In this document: piece by piece, positions 34,575 through 42,746 of the stretch
Position numbering within the stretch: the first letter of the stretch is position 1
Layout of the letters: the number at the start of each line of letters is the position of its first letter
Assembly (NCBI RefSeq): GCF_006491595.2
Contig: NZ_VEVQ02000007.1
Coordinates: 62,001-126,000, forward strand
Source: Flavobacterium jejuense
GTDB taxonomy: Bacteria; Bacteroidota; Bacteroidia; Flavobacteriales; Flavobacteriaceae
Reading direction: 5' to 3'
DNA: 64,000 nt
Notes under the pieces: model-generated
Database searches by the model: none
What the model saw: the letters and a program-made list of their open reading frames with translations, nothing else
Told to the model about the DNA's origin: nothing
Translations under genes and position numbers: made by a program

Positions 34575-34958
34575 TTATTCAACTAATTCGTTATATAATT
34601 TTTCAAATGTTTTATCTAAGTTGTCACTAAATCCAGAATGCGGTCTTGAGGTTTGAATACTTGAACTTTTAATGGCAGTAATCCATCTAAATCTTTCGTC
34701 TTTTTCAAATAAGGCAATTGGTCCACCCTTTTTTTGCCCTTCACAAATAGAAACAAGTGCTTCCAGATTATTTTGAAGTTGTTCTAAATCAAATTTCGGA
34801 CAAAATAAGGTTATTTTTGCTGTAGGAATTTGATATTGTATGCGTAAATATTTTTGACGCTTACAGAAAAGCATCAACCCAACATTAATAAACTCTTCGC
34901 GTTCTACTCTAGGTACGACACGAATTACAGCATAATCATATAAGTGTTTTTCGTGCAT
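34575..34958 (-). CDS. DUF3037 protein
   Basis: 127-residue protein of the DUF3037 family, recognised from YDYAVIRVVPRVEREEFINV and the ending pattern. Function is unknown. It overlaps the end of the HipA-like gene by 23 nt, so the two are translationally linked; this pairing is common in bacteria and suggests they act together. Confidence 0.85.
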   Translation of the reverse strand: MHEKHLYDYAVIRVVPRVEREEFINVGLMLFCKRQKYLRIQYQIPTAKITLFCPKFDLEQLQNNLEALVSICEGQKKGGPIALFEKDERFRWITAIKSSSIQTSRPHSGFSDNLDKTFEKLYNELVE

Positions 34959-35724
34959 CTTGTGCTTGTTTTAAAAATAATTTCGCATTTTCTAATCGTA
35001 GGCATAAAAACTGAAAATAAATTTCCTTTATTTCATCTGGAGATATTGATAATTCTTCCCATTGTAACCAATCTTCCGGAATTTGATTGACTATTTCTTT
35101 TAGAATTGTAGCATTTAATTTAGAAGTAAATAATTGATGGACTTCCTCCATTTTTGATGCTTTTGGTAATAAAACATGATCTTTTATTAGTGCAAAAGGG
35201 GTTTTTGCAGCAGTTTCCCAATTAGTCCATGAATGATGAAAATAAAAGGAAGCACCATGATCGATAAGCCAAAGTTCTTTTTTCCAAATTAATAGATTGG
35301 TATTCTTGAAAGTACGATCTACATTGGTAATAAAAGCATCTAACCAAACAATTTTAGAAGCTAATAAAGCGTCACAATCATTAGCAGCAGCATCATAAGT
35401 TAATGCACCAGATAAAAAGTGTAACCCTAGGTTTAATCCTTGACTAAATTTTAATAGATCTTGAATCTCTTCATCGGCTTCTGTTCTTCCAAAAGCTTCA
35501 TCTAATTTGGCAAAGACTAATTCAGGAACTGGTAAGTCTAAATATTTGGCAATTTGCCCACCTAAAAATTCAGCAATCAAAGCTTTTACACCATGACCAG
35601 CTCCTCTAAACTTTAAAACATATTTGAAATCATCATCTGCTTCTGCTAAAGCAGGTAAAGAACCACCTTCTCTAAGTGGAGTAATATATCGTGTTACATT
35701 TACCGTTCGTAAACTTAAATTCAT
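34936..35724 (-). CDS. HipA-like kinase protein
   Basis: 262 residues, resembling the HipA_2/HipA C-terminal kinase fold. The active-site-like stretch is LDAFITNVDRTFKNTNLLIW (Asp...Asn order of HipA kinases) followed by LIDHGASF, which matches the metal-binding DxG region. FKYVLKFRGAG may hold the nucleotide lysine. The start MNLSLRTVNVTRYI at 35724 is chosen over an in-frame ATG 12 codons upstream. No HipB-like antitoxin is next to it; its partner is DUF3037, so it should not be called a toxin. Confidence 0.75.
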   Translation of the reverse strand: MNLSLRTVNVTRYITPLREGGSLPALAEADDDFKYVLKFRGAGHGVKALIAEFLGGQIAKYLDLPVPELVFAKLDEAFGRTEADEEIQDLLKFSQGLNLGLHFLSGALTYDAAANDCDALLASKIVWLDAFITNVDRTFKNTNLLIWKKELWLIDHGASFYFHHSWTNWETAAKTPFALIKDHVLLPKASKMEEVHQLFTSKLNATILKEIVNQIPEDWLQWEELSISPDEIKEIYFQFLCLRLENAKLFLKQAQDARKTLI

Positions 35725-35758
35725 AATGGATTGGAAATCATTTTTAACAAATATAACC

Positions 35759-35790
35759 AAAAAAACTCCTAAATAAGATAGGAGTTTTTG
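35759..35790 (-). terminator. Hairpin terminator between 35724 and 35813
   Basis: AAAACTCCTA and TAGGAGTTTT with loop AATAAGA and T runs at both ends; on the minus strand it follows the DUF6503-like gene. Confidence 0.75.
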
Positions 35791-35812
35791 TTAGTCTATT
35801 GTTTTTGAAATA

Positions 35813-36622
35813 TTATTTTAAAGTAACTAGAGTTGCTTTTTCAAATTTCTTAAAAAGGCTGTCATTTTGTTTTGAAAAAGTAATATTTGTTAAAGTAGCT
35901 TCTCCTATTTGATCACCAAAACCCTTTTCAGTTGTCCACATATGATAAGTCCAGTTTTTCGCAAATGGAATTTCATTAACTTCTGAAAAATTAGTATACT
36001 TTACTGCATGTGGTTCTTTTTCAGCGGCTTTTTTTCCTTTTCCAAAACTTACAATGTAAGCTGCACCTACTAAATAATTCTTGGGATCTTTATAAATTAC
36101 ATACCAATCATCAGGAGCATCACCAATATTAGCTTCGAAACTTAATTTTCCTGTTGCTAGGTTTTCTCCATAAAAGGTTTTGTTTTGAAAGTCAGACCAA
36201 ACAGTTCCTTCATCATTTAATTTGTAAGGAATAGTTGCAAAATAGGGCCAAGTAAAAATATCAAATCTATCTTTTGGGAGATTGGCATCTGTTTTATTAG
36301 TGTAAACTTCTTTACCATCATAAACTACCGTTTCTCCATTTGCTCTTTCCATTTTTATCAATGTGCCGTTTACAGTTTGTGTGAATTTAGCATCTAAATA
36401 ATCTTGACCACCAAATTTCACTACTAAATTATAACTAATGATTTCATTTGCTAAAAAAGCCTCTTTTTTATGAGTTACTTCTATTCCTTTAGTAAATTCA
36501 GGGATATCTTTAACTTCAGTTTCTAAAACTTGAGTTTTTTCTGTTTTTATTTCTTCTTTTTTAGCTTCTTCTTTACAAGAAATAAATAGACTTAAAAGAG
36601 AAATAAATGCAATTTTTTTCAT
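35813..36622 (-). CDS. DUF6503-like lipoprotein
   Basis: 269 residues with a lipoprotein signal: MKKIAFISLLSLFISC, Cys16. A Lys/Glu-rich linker (KEEAKKEEIKTEKTQ) follows and then a beta-rich domain with VVYDGKEVYTNK and WPYFATIPYKLNDEGT. The layout is that of LolA/LolB-like or DUF6503 lipoproteins of Flavobacteria, a family assignment I hold with moderate confidence. It lies 17 bp after fabD, on the same strand. Confidence 0.6.
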   Translation of the reverse strand: MKKIAFISLLSLFISCKEEAKKEEIKTEKTQVLETEVKDIPEFTKGIEVTHKKEAFLANEIISYNLVVKFGGQDYLDAKFTQTVNGTLIKMERANGETVVYDGKEVYTNKTDANLPKDRFDIFTWPYFATIPYKLNDEGTVWSDFQNKTFYGENLATGKLSFEANIGDAPDDWYVIYKDPKNYLVGAAYIVSFGKGKKAAEKEPHAVKYTNFSEVNEIPFAKNWTYHMWTTEKGFGDQIGEATLTNITFSKQNDSLFKKFEKATLVTLK

Positions 36623-36639
36623 AGTTGTGTTGTTTTTGA

Positions 36640-37512
36640 TTAGGCAGAAATAGTGGCTACTTCTTTATTTATTTTTCCAACTAAACCAACTAACACTTTT
36701 CCTGGTCCTACTTCAGTAAAACTAGTCGCTCCATCAGCAATCATTTGATTTACAGATTGTGTCCATTTAACGGGAGCTGTTAATTGAATAATTAGGTTTT
36801 TCTTAATTTCTTCGGCATCTGAAACAGCTTTTGCAGTAACATTTTGGTAAACTGGACAAATAGGAGTTGAGAAAGAAGTTGCTTCAATTGCTGCAGCTAA
36901 TTCTTCTCTTGCTGGCTCCATCATAGGAGAATGAAAAGCTCCACCAACAGGTAAAATTAAAGCTCGTTTTGCTCCAGCTTCTTTCATTTTTTCACAAGCT
37001 TCTTCAACTGCTTTGTATTCTCCTGAAATCACCAATTGACCTGGACAATTATAGTTTGCTGCCACTACAACACCGTCAATTGAAGCGCAAATATCTTCTA
37101 CAATTGTATCGTCTAAGTTTAAAACAGCAGCCATTGTTGAAGGTTTAATTTCACATGCTTTTTGCATAGCCAATGCTCTTTGGGAAACCAATTTTAATCC
37201 ATCTTCAAATGACAAAGTACCATTGGCAACTAAAGCTGAAAATTCACCTAATGAATGTCCAGCAACCATTTCTGGTTTGAAATTTTCTAATGTTTTAGCT
37301 AAAATTACTGAATGTAAAAATACAGCTGGTTGGGTTACTTTTGTTTCTTTTAGGGCTTCTGGTGTTCCTTCAAACATAATGTCTGTGATTCTAAAACCTA
37401 AAATTTCGTTTGCTTTTTCAAATAGTTCTTTGGCTAATACCGAGTTTTCATATAAGTCTTTACCCATTCCTGTAAATTGAGCTCCTTGACCTGGAAATAC
37501 GTATGCTTTCAT
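36640..37512 (-). CDS. fabD: Malonyl-CoA:ACP transacylase
   Basis: 290 residues. It moves the malonyl group from CoA to acyl carrier protein to start fatty-acid elongation. FPGQGAQ at 6-12, nucleophile Ser87 in GHSLGE, His194 in GAFHSPMM and QRALAMQ are all present. The length is as in E. coli FabD. It is not next to other fab genes here. Confidence 0.96.
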   Translation of the reverse strand: MKAYVFPGQGAQFTGMGKDLYENSVLAKELFEKANEILGFRITDIMFEGTPEALKETKVTQPAVFLHSVILAKTLENFKPEMVAGHSLGEFSALVANGTLSFEDGLKLVSQRALAMQKACEIKPSTMAAVLNLDDTIVEDICASIDGVVVAANYNCPGQLVISGEYKAVEEACEKMKEAGAKRALILPVGGAFHSPMMEPAREELAAAIEATSFSTPICPVYQNVTAKAVSDAEEIKKNLIIQLTAPVKWTQSVNQMIADGATSFTEVGPGKVLVGLVGKINKEVATISA

Positions 37513-37591
37513 CTTTTAAATTTAAAAAATTAATGGTTTAAGTAGTTTAATTTGTTAGTAAACCAAATACAAAATTAAACTTTTTAAGTAT

Positions 37592-37628
37592 AAAAAAACC
37601 TTACAAATACTAAAATCTGTAAGGTTTG
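37592..37628 (-). terminator. Terminator after yceI
   Basis: On the minus strand AAACCTTACA and TGTAAGGTTT flank a 12-nt loop and a T run follows. It lies 20 nt downstream of the YceI stop. Confidence 0.75.
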
Positions 37629-37647
37629 CTAGTTTTAAGTTTAAAAA

Positions 37648-38178
37648 TTAAGCTTTTGCTAATTGTAAATCAAGAACAAGTTTTACATCTTCTCCTACTA
37701 AAACGCCACCTGTTTCTAGAGCAGCATTCCAATTTAAACCCCAATCTTTTCTGTTGATTTTTGTTTCAATATTTAAACCTACTTTAGTATTTCCCCAAGG
37801 GTCTTGCATTAAACCACTAAACTCTACAGGAAGTTTTACTTCTTTTGATACTCCTTTAATGGTTAAATCACCTGTTAATTCGTAATTGTGTTCGTTTACT
37901 TTGTTAAATGATTTCCCAGTAAAAGTTAGTTTGGGATGATTTTCTGCATCAAAAAAATCACCACTTTTTAAATGATTGTCTCTATCTACATTTCTAGTGT
38001 CTACTGATGCTATATCAGCAGAGAAGGAAATTTTTGCAGTTGTAAAATCATTTTCTTCTGTTTCAACTGTTCCTTCATAGGTGTCAAATTTCCCTGAAAC
38101 ATTGGTAAACATCATGTGCTTTACTTTAAAACCAATTTCTGAATGTGTTGGGTCGATTGTCCATTTTGTAGTAGCCAT
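37648..38178 (-). CDS. YceI-family lipid-binding protein
   Basis: 176-residue YceI lipocalin-like beta barrel, known to bind isoprenoids or fatty acids. WTIDPTHSEIGFKVKHMMF and LTFTGKSF plus the DWGLNWNAALETGGVLVGE ending are diagnostic. No signal peptide is present, so this copy is cytoplasmic. Its promoter carries the CTTAA-N6-TTAAG site also found before the pirin operon, so the two are probably co-regulated. Transcribed alone, with a terminator. Confidence 0.93.
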   Translation of the reverse strand: MATTKWTIDPTHSEIGFKVKHMMFTNVSGKFDTYEGTVETEENDFTTAKISFSADIASVDTRNVDRDNHLKSGDFFDAENHPKLTFTGKSFNKVNEHNYELTGDLTIKGVSKEVKLPVEFSGLMQDPWGNTKVGLNIETKINRKDWGLNWNAALETGGVLVGEDVKLVLDLQLAKA

Positions 38179-38211
38179 ATTTTATATTTTTTAATTAATA
38201 ATTTAATACTA

Positions 38212-38257
38212 CAAATTTACAACCAGATAGTTAGAAGTACACTTAACCTAGATTAAG
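38212..38257 (-). promoter_or_regulatory. yceI promoter with CTTAA-N6-TTAAG operator
   Basis: On the minus strand, TAAATTTG (38219-38212) is an exact -7 box. The inverted repeat CTTAATCTAGGTTAAG (38257-38242) stands 22 nt upstream of it, roughly centred at -41. The pirin promoter has the same -7 box, the same spacing and the same arms. Confidence 0.75.
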
Positions 38258-38260
38258 AAA

Positions 38261-38788
38261 TTAGAAATCAATTTCTTTGATGATTTCTAATAATTCGTTT
38301 TTCAAATCTATATTGATAATGCCGTTTACACTATCGAAATTTTCATAGAAACTAGGCAATGAAAAAGTTCCAACTAAATCAGCATCATGTCTTGGGAATC
38401 TATCTTTTGAAATTTCTAAAACCGATTTTCCACCTCGAGCACCTGGAGAAGTTGCCATTAAAAGCATTTTTTTACCCTGAAATACTTTTCCATTTATTCT
38501 TGATGTCCAATCTAATATGTTTTTAAAGGCAGTCGTATAATTTCCGTTATGCTCAGCCATTGAAACGACTAATAAATCAGCTTCTTGAATTTTATCTAAA
38601 AATTTTTGTGCTTCTTTTGGAAAACCATTAGCTTCTTTATCTACTGAAAAAATAGGCATTTCATAATTATTCAAATCTAAAATTTCAACTTCGGTATTTT
38701 TAAATAGGGTGGAAGCATAGGTAGCTAATCTTTTATTTATAGAGGTTGAACTATTTGAAGCTCCAAAGGCAATGATTTTTTTAGTCAT
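38261..38788 (-). CDS. NADPH-dependent FMN reductase family protein
   Basis: 175-residue flavodoxin-like oxidoreductase. MTKKIIAFGASNSSTSIN starts the FMN-phosphate loop, LLVVSMAEHNGNYTTAFKNILDW matches the flavin-binding region, and LLMATSPGARGGKSVLE the final strand. It probably reduces quinones or chromate-like electrophiles with NAD(P)H. Its start codon overlaps the stop of the Fe-S protein gene (TAATG). Last gene of a five-gene minus-strand operon starting with pirin. Confidence 0.88.
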   Translation of the reverse strand: MTKKIIAFGASNSSTSINKRLATYASTLFKNTEVEILDLNNYEMPIFSVDKEANGFPKEAQKFLDKIQEADLLVVSMAEHNGNYTTAFKNILDWTSRINGKVFQGKKMLLMATSPGARGGKSVLEISKDRFPRHDADLVGTFSLPSFYENFDSVNGIINIDLKNELLEIIKEIDF

Positions 38789-39012
38789 TATTTATTTTTA
38801 TAATAGGTTAAGGCACCAGAAGGACATTTTTCTACTGTTGTAATGATTTTTTCAGTTGTTGAGTTCTCTGGTGTAATCCATGGTTTTTCTTTAGGTTTAA
38901 AAACGTCAGGATTGTTTCTTACACAGTTTCCAGAATGGATGCATTTTCCAGATTGCCAGACAATGGTAACTTCTCCATTAGTGTATTCTTTAGTAATGTC
39001 TTTTGGATCCAT
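38788..39012 (-). CDS. Divergent 4Fe-4S mono-cluster (Fer4_19) protein
   Basis: 74 residues. Cysteines CIHSGNCVRN at about 24-29 and CPSGAL near 63 give the pattern of the Fer4_19 family, which binds one iron-sulfur cluster. Cytoplasmic. It lies 2 bp from OsmC and overlaps the FMN reductase, to which it may pass electrons; that is inferred from order only. Confidence 0.85.
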   Translation of the reverse strand: MDPKDITKEYTNGEVTIVWQSGKCIHSGNCVRNNPDVFKPKEKPWITPENSTTEKIITTVEKCPSGALTYYKNK

Positions 39013-39014
39013 AA

Positions 39015-39422
39015 TTATATAGTGGTATTGATTACGATTTGATTTTTTAAAATTTTAGAAACAGGACATTTTTCAGCAATAATTAATAATCTGTTTTTAA
39101 TTTCCTCATCAATTGTTTTTGGAAAACTGATGCTTCTATTTATAGTTGTTGTTAATTCTTTGTCATTTTCTTGGTATAAATTTAGTGAAATATTTATTTC
39201 TGGAATAATCCATCCTTTTCTATCGATATACATTCGTAAAGTGGATAAAGTACAACCAGCTAAAGAAGCCAAAAGTGTTGTGTATGGATCTGGTCCAAGA
39301 TCTTTTCCTTCAATGGTTTCTGGTTCATCCATAAGAAATGTACCATTTCTCCAAGAAATGGTACATAAATATTTTTGAGAACCTATATGACCTTTTATGT
39401 CTTTTTCTAATAGATTTTTCAT
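39015..39422 (-). CDS. OsmC-family peroxiredoxin-like protein
   Basis: 135 residues. OsmC/Ohr proteins reduce organic hydroperoxides with two cysteines: here LLASLAGCTLSTLRMYIDRKG has Cys57 and the second is in IAEKCPVSKIL. Spaced as in OsmC. The N-terminus is short. It lies within the pirin-to-reductase operon, in keeping with an oxidative or electrophile stress role. Confidence 0.88.
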   Translation of the reverse strand: MKNLLEKDIKGHIGSQKYLCTISWRNGTFLMDEPETIEGKDLGPDPYTTLLASLAGCTLSTLRMYIDRKGWIIPEINISLNLYQENDKELTTTINRSISFPKTIDEEIKNRLLIIAEKCPVSKILKNQIVINTTI

Positions 39423-39424
39423 AG

Positions 39425-39715
39425 TTATAAAACGTCTTTATATTCAGGTGTCTTATCAAAAACATGCTTAGCAAATGGACAAAGTGGAATAATTTTTAGA
39501 TTCTTCTCTCTAACAAAATCTACAGCCTTTTTAACCATTATTTTACCAAAGCCTTTTCCGTTATAAGCTTCATTTACTTCTGTATGATCTATTATTATTT
39601 TTTCATCTCCTGCAAATACAAATGTCATTTTAGCTGCTGTTTTACCATCAATGTCAATATGAAAAAAACCATTTTTATTGTTACTATTTAATTGAACTTC
39701 TTCTGTCATAACCAT
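39425..39715 (-). CDS. GNAT-like N-acetyltransferase (YjdJ type)
   Basis: 96-residue minimal GNAT fold. FVFAGDEKIIIDHTEVNEAYNGKGFGKIMV contains the acetyl-CoA loop (Gly-rich) and the ending IPLCPFAKHVFDKTPEYKD is the YjdJ/GtrA-type pattern. Substrate unknown. Middle gene of the stress operon, 2 bp from OsmC. Confidence 0.88.
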   Translation of the reverse strand: MVMTEEVQLNSNNKNGFFHIDIDGKTAAKMTFVFAGDEKIIIDHTEVNEAYNGKGFGKIMVKKAVDFVREKNLKIIPLCPFAKHVFDKTPEYKDVL

Positions 39716-39745
39716 AATATATTTTAAATTTCACTAATCACTAAT

Positions 39746-40462
39746 TTATTGTTCCATTGGAATTTCCATTACTAAAAATTTAGAAGCAGTATTGGCTTTA
39801 ATCTCAAGTTCAGATGTATCCCAAATTCCAATAGCATCTCTTTTTTCAAGTTTCGAACCATTAACTTCAATTTCACCATCAATGTTCATAATATAAAATC
39901 CGTTTCCTTCTTTTTTCAAAGTTAGATTTTTAGAAAAATTTGCATCAAAATCACTCATATAAAACCAAGCATCTTGATGGATCCAAACCCCTTCATCATT
40001 CTCATTAGGAGATAATACTTGTGCAAAATCATTTTTTTGTAAGGATTTATCCAAAGTGATTTGCTGGTATCTTGGGGTAACATTTTGTTTGTTAGGAAAT
40101 AACCATATTTGGAATAATTTCGTTTGATGGTCCGCATTTGGATTGAATTCACTATGTCTGATGCCACTTCCAGCACTCATCACTTGCACATCACCAGTTT
40201 TGATAGTAGCTTCATTTCCCATACTATCTTTGTGAGCCAAATCTCCTTCTAAAGGAATCGTGATAATTTCCATATTATCGTGCGGATGCGTTCCAAAACC
40301 CATTCCTGCTGCTATAGTATCATCGTTTAGTACTCGTAAAACACCAAATTGCACTCTTTCTGGATTGTACCAATTAGCAAAACTAAAACTGTGATAGGCA
40401 TTTAACCAACCGTGATTTGCATTTCCTCTTGTATCTGCTTTATGTATAACTGAATTGTTCAT
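39746..40462 (-). CDS. Pirin-family protein (YhhW-like)
   Basis: 238 residues, two cupin domains. HSFSFANWYNPERVQFGVL and the metal-binding GFGTHPHDNMEIITIPLEG (two His, one Glu) with SAGSGIRHSEFN mark the N-terminal cupin; related enzymes are quercetin 2,3-dioxygenases and redox sensors. First gene of the operon pirin-GNAT-OsmC-Fe-S-FMN reductase. Promoter with a CTTAA-N6-TTAAG site directly upstream. Confidence 0.93.
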   Translation of the reverse strand: MNNSVIHKADTRGNANHGWLNAYHSFSFANWYNPERVQFGVLRVLNDDTIAAGMGFGTHPHDNMEIITIPLEGDLAHKDSMGNEATIKTGDVQVMSAGSGIRHSEFNPNADHQTKLFQIWLFPNKQNVTPRYQQITLDKSLQKNDFAQVLSPNENDEGVWIHQDAWFYMSDFDANFSKNLTLKKEGNGFYIMNIDGEIEVNGSKLEKRDAIGIWDTSELEIKANTASKFLVMEIPMEQ

Positions 40463-40487
40463 GATATATAATTTTATTATTATGATA

Positions 40488-40533
40488 CAAATTTACAATC
40501 AGATTCAATACATATCACTTAATGTAGATTAAG
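40488..40533 (-). promoter_or_regulatory. Pirin operon promoter with CTTAA-N6-TTAAG operator
   Basis: Minus strand: TAAATTTG (40495-40488) and, 22 nt upstream, CTTAATCTACATTAAG (40533-40518), a 6-bp-arm palindrome. Architecture, spacing and surrounding bases (ATCTG.TTGTAAATTTGTA) are the same as at yceI. Confidence 0.78.
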
Positions 40534-40542
40534 AAAGTAATA

Positions 40543-41442
40543 CTACTCTTTTTTATTGGATACTTGAATAGGCATCTTATCTAGTGTAACTCCACCTTTA
40601 ATACCAAAATCTAAAGTTCTTATTGGGAAAGGAATCATAATGTTATTGGCATCATAAGCCTTTTTGATTTTAACAATGGCTTCACTACCAACTTTATTAT
40701 AAACAGCTTGTTCAGGATTATCAATCCACATTCTAACTGACAAGTCTATTGAGCTATCTCCAAATCCAACAAAAAACACTTTGGTTTCATGTTCTTTCGA
40801 AAGTTCTTCAATATCACTCACTGCTTGTAAGGTGATTTCTTTTACTTGATCTAAATCTTCTCCATAAGAAACACCTACACTCAAATCAAAACGTCTTTTC
40901 TTTAGGTAAGAATAATTTTCAATTGGATTTTGAAATACTTCTTTATTAGGAATAATTACTGTTTGTCCTTGAAAGGTTTCCATTACAGTATCTCTTAGAT
41001 TAACGTCTATTATTTTACCCATGTAGTCTTTTATTTGGACAATATCTCCCACTTTTAAAGGTTTTCTGAACGAGATAAAGATTCCTGACATGAAATTGGT
41101 AGCAATATCTTGAAAGGCAAATGCTAAGGCTAAACCTAAAATACCAGCACCTGCTAAAATTGAGGTTACTGCTTTGTCAAGTTGTAAAATGCTTAAAACT
41201 GTAAAAATGACTACACCAATTGCACTTAAATAAATAATAGAACTAAAAAGGTTGTTTAAGGTTAAGTTATGTGAAATTTTTGAGATTAATTTACCAGCTA
41301 TTTTACGGATAAATTTTGCAATAAAAATACCAATAACTAATACTATGGCTGCCAAAAAAATATTAGGTAATAATTTTATCAAGGCTTCAAACCAAAGGTT
41401 GAGTTTACTTTGTATTAATTCGGAAACTTTAGTAATATCCAT
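40543..41442 (-). CDS. MscS-family mechanosensitive channel
   Basis: 299 residues, close to the E. coli MscS length. Three membrane helices (about 25-45, 70-92, 96-125); TM3 carries the Gly/Ala-rich pore AGAGILGLALAFAFQDIATN. The beta domain VGDIVQIKDYMGKIIDVNLRDT and C-terminal cage follow. It releases osmolytes on hypo-osmotic shock. Single gene, no link with the stress operon beyond strand. Confidence 0.94.
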   Translation of the reverse strand: MDITKVSELIQSKLNLWFEALIKLLPNIFLAAIVLVIGIFIAKFIRKIAGKLISKISHNLTLNNLFSSIIYLSAIGVVIFTVLSILQLDKAVTSILAGAGILGLALAFAFQDIATNFMSGIFISFRKPLKVGDIVQIKDYMGKIIDVNLRDTVMETFQGQTVIIPNKEVFQNPIENYSYLKKRRFDLSVGVSYGEDLDQVKEITLQAVSDIEELSKEHETKVFFVGFGDSSIDLSVRMWIDNPEQAVYNKVGSEAIVKIKKAYDANNIMIPFPIRTLDFGIKGGVTLDKMPIQVSNKKE

Positions 41443-41612
41443 TTTTTTAAAATTAATTGGGATTAGAAAAGAGCACTTTTACCAAATTTAGAGAAAATGT
41501 TTGAAATGATTAAATAGAAGTTGTAATTATATAAAAGTTGCTAAAAGTATTGAAACATTGACTACTGTTTATATTTTAATTTCGTAGCATAGAAAAATCT
41601 AAATTTTTAAAA

Positions 41613-42497
41613 ATGTTGCAACTGAATAAAATAGTTCTGATTCTATTGTTTTTAGGATCTCTTTCCTATGCTCAATCCAATTTATCAAGTCCAATCATCA
41701 AAAAAAGCATGTCTCAACGATGGGAATTAGATAGTATTGATAGGAAAGGAACTTTCAGATTAGTTTCCTACAAACCAATCTATTTTGCAGCGGCTCGTTG
41801 GTCTGATAAAAAGAATGCCCAACCTTTTAACGAAAGTGGTGAGTTTGCAACAGAAGACAACAACTTATTCGAAAACATAGAAGCTAAATTTCAAATTAGT
41901 TTCAAAAGTAAATTAATAGAAGGCTTGTTTTTTGGCAAAGGTGATTTATGGGTAGGTTATACTCAAAAAGCACATTGGCAAGTCTATAATAAAAAATTAT
42001 CAAGAGCTTTTCGCGAGTTAAACTACGAACCTGAAATTATTCTTAATTTTCCCTTACAAGTGGATTTGTTTAAAGGAAAATTGAGAACTTTTGGAGTTAT
42101 TTTAAACCATCAGTCTAATGGAAAAGATATTCCAACCTCTAGGAGTTGGAATCGTGTTATTTTCAATATCGGATATGAATATCAAAATTGGGCTATTAAT
42201 TTCAGACCTTGGTATCGTATGCCAGATAAAGAAGATGAGAATCCAGATATTACAAAATATATTGGTGATGCAGAATTAGAAATTGCGACTAATTTCGGAA
42301 GGCATGAATTGTATACCATTATCTCCCATTCCTTTTCGACTTTTGAAAAAGGAAATGTTCAATTGAATTATGTGTTTCCAATTCATGGCCATTTGAGAGG
42401 ACATGCACAAGTGTTTCATGGGTATGGAGAAACTTTAATTGATTACAATGTCAGTCAAACTACAATTGGAATAGGCATCTCTTTTGCGAATTGGTGA
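41613..42497 (+). CDS. pldA: Outer-membrane phospholipase A
   Basis: 294 residues with a signal peptide (MLQLNKIVLILLFLGSLSYA). OMPLA-type beta barrel that hydrolyses phospholipids in the outer leaflet. The catalytic motif is LNHQSNGKD with His166 and Ser168, and Asn in SRSWNRVIF is the third residue. WVGYTQKAHWQVYNKKLSRAFRELNYEPE is the family signature. Ends with FANW, the usual C-terminal aromatic. Confidence 0.94.
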   Translation: MLQLNKIVLILLFLGSLSYAQSNLSSPIIKKSMSQRWELDSIDRKGTFRLVSYKPIYFAAARWSDKKNAQPFNESGEFATEDNNLFENIEAKFQISFKSKLIEGLFFGKGDLWVGYTQKAHWQVYNKKLSRAFRELNYEPEIILNFPLQVDLFKGKLRTFGVILNHQSNGKDIPTSRSWNRVIFNIGYEYQNWAINFRPWYRMPDKEDENPDITKYIGDAELEIATNFGRHELYTIISHSFSTFEKGNVQLNYVFPIHGHLRGHAQVFHGYGETLIDYNVSQTTIGIGISFANW

Positions 42498-42746
42498 TTG
42501 TTTTATAAATAGAAGTTATTCTAATTTATTATTTAGTTTTTAAAGAATGTCTTTTTTATATTCCTAATACTCTTTTTGTAATTTAATAAAAGCTAAAGGT
42601 ATTATGGAAATCTTTTTTTGTTAAAATTATAATGTGATAGCTATTAATTAATACCTTTTTGCTATTAATTATATGCTAAAAGGTATTAAATATAACCTCA
42701 AAGCTATTAAATAGAAGCTTTGAAGTTCTTTTGCTAACTAGGAATC
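42498..42746. repeat. Intergenic region with two hairpins
   Basis: TTAATACCTTTT (42648-42659) pairs with AAAAGGTATTAA (42678-42689), 12 perfect bp; CAAAGCT (42699-42705) pairs with AGCTTTG (42716-42722). GCTATTAA occurs three times (42640, 42661, 42703). Between convergent pldA and crp these may be terminators, though the T runs are weak. Confidence 0.55.

Noticed and set aside
34936..35724. HipAB toxin-antitoxin call
   Set aside because: No HipB-like DNA-binding partner is adjacent; the partner is DUF3037 and toxicity is not shown.
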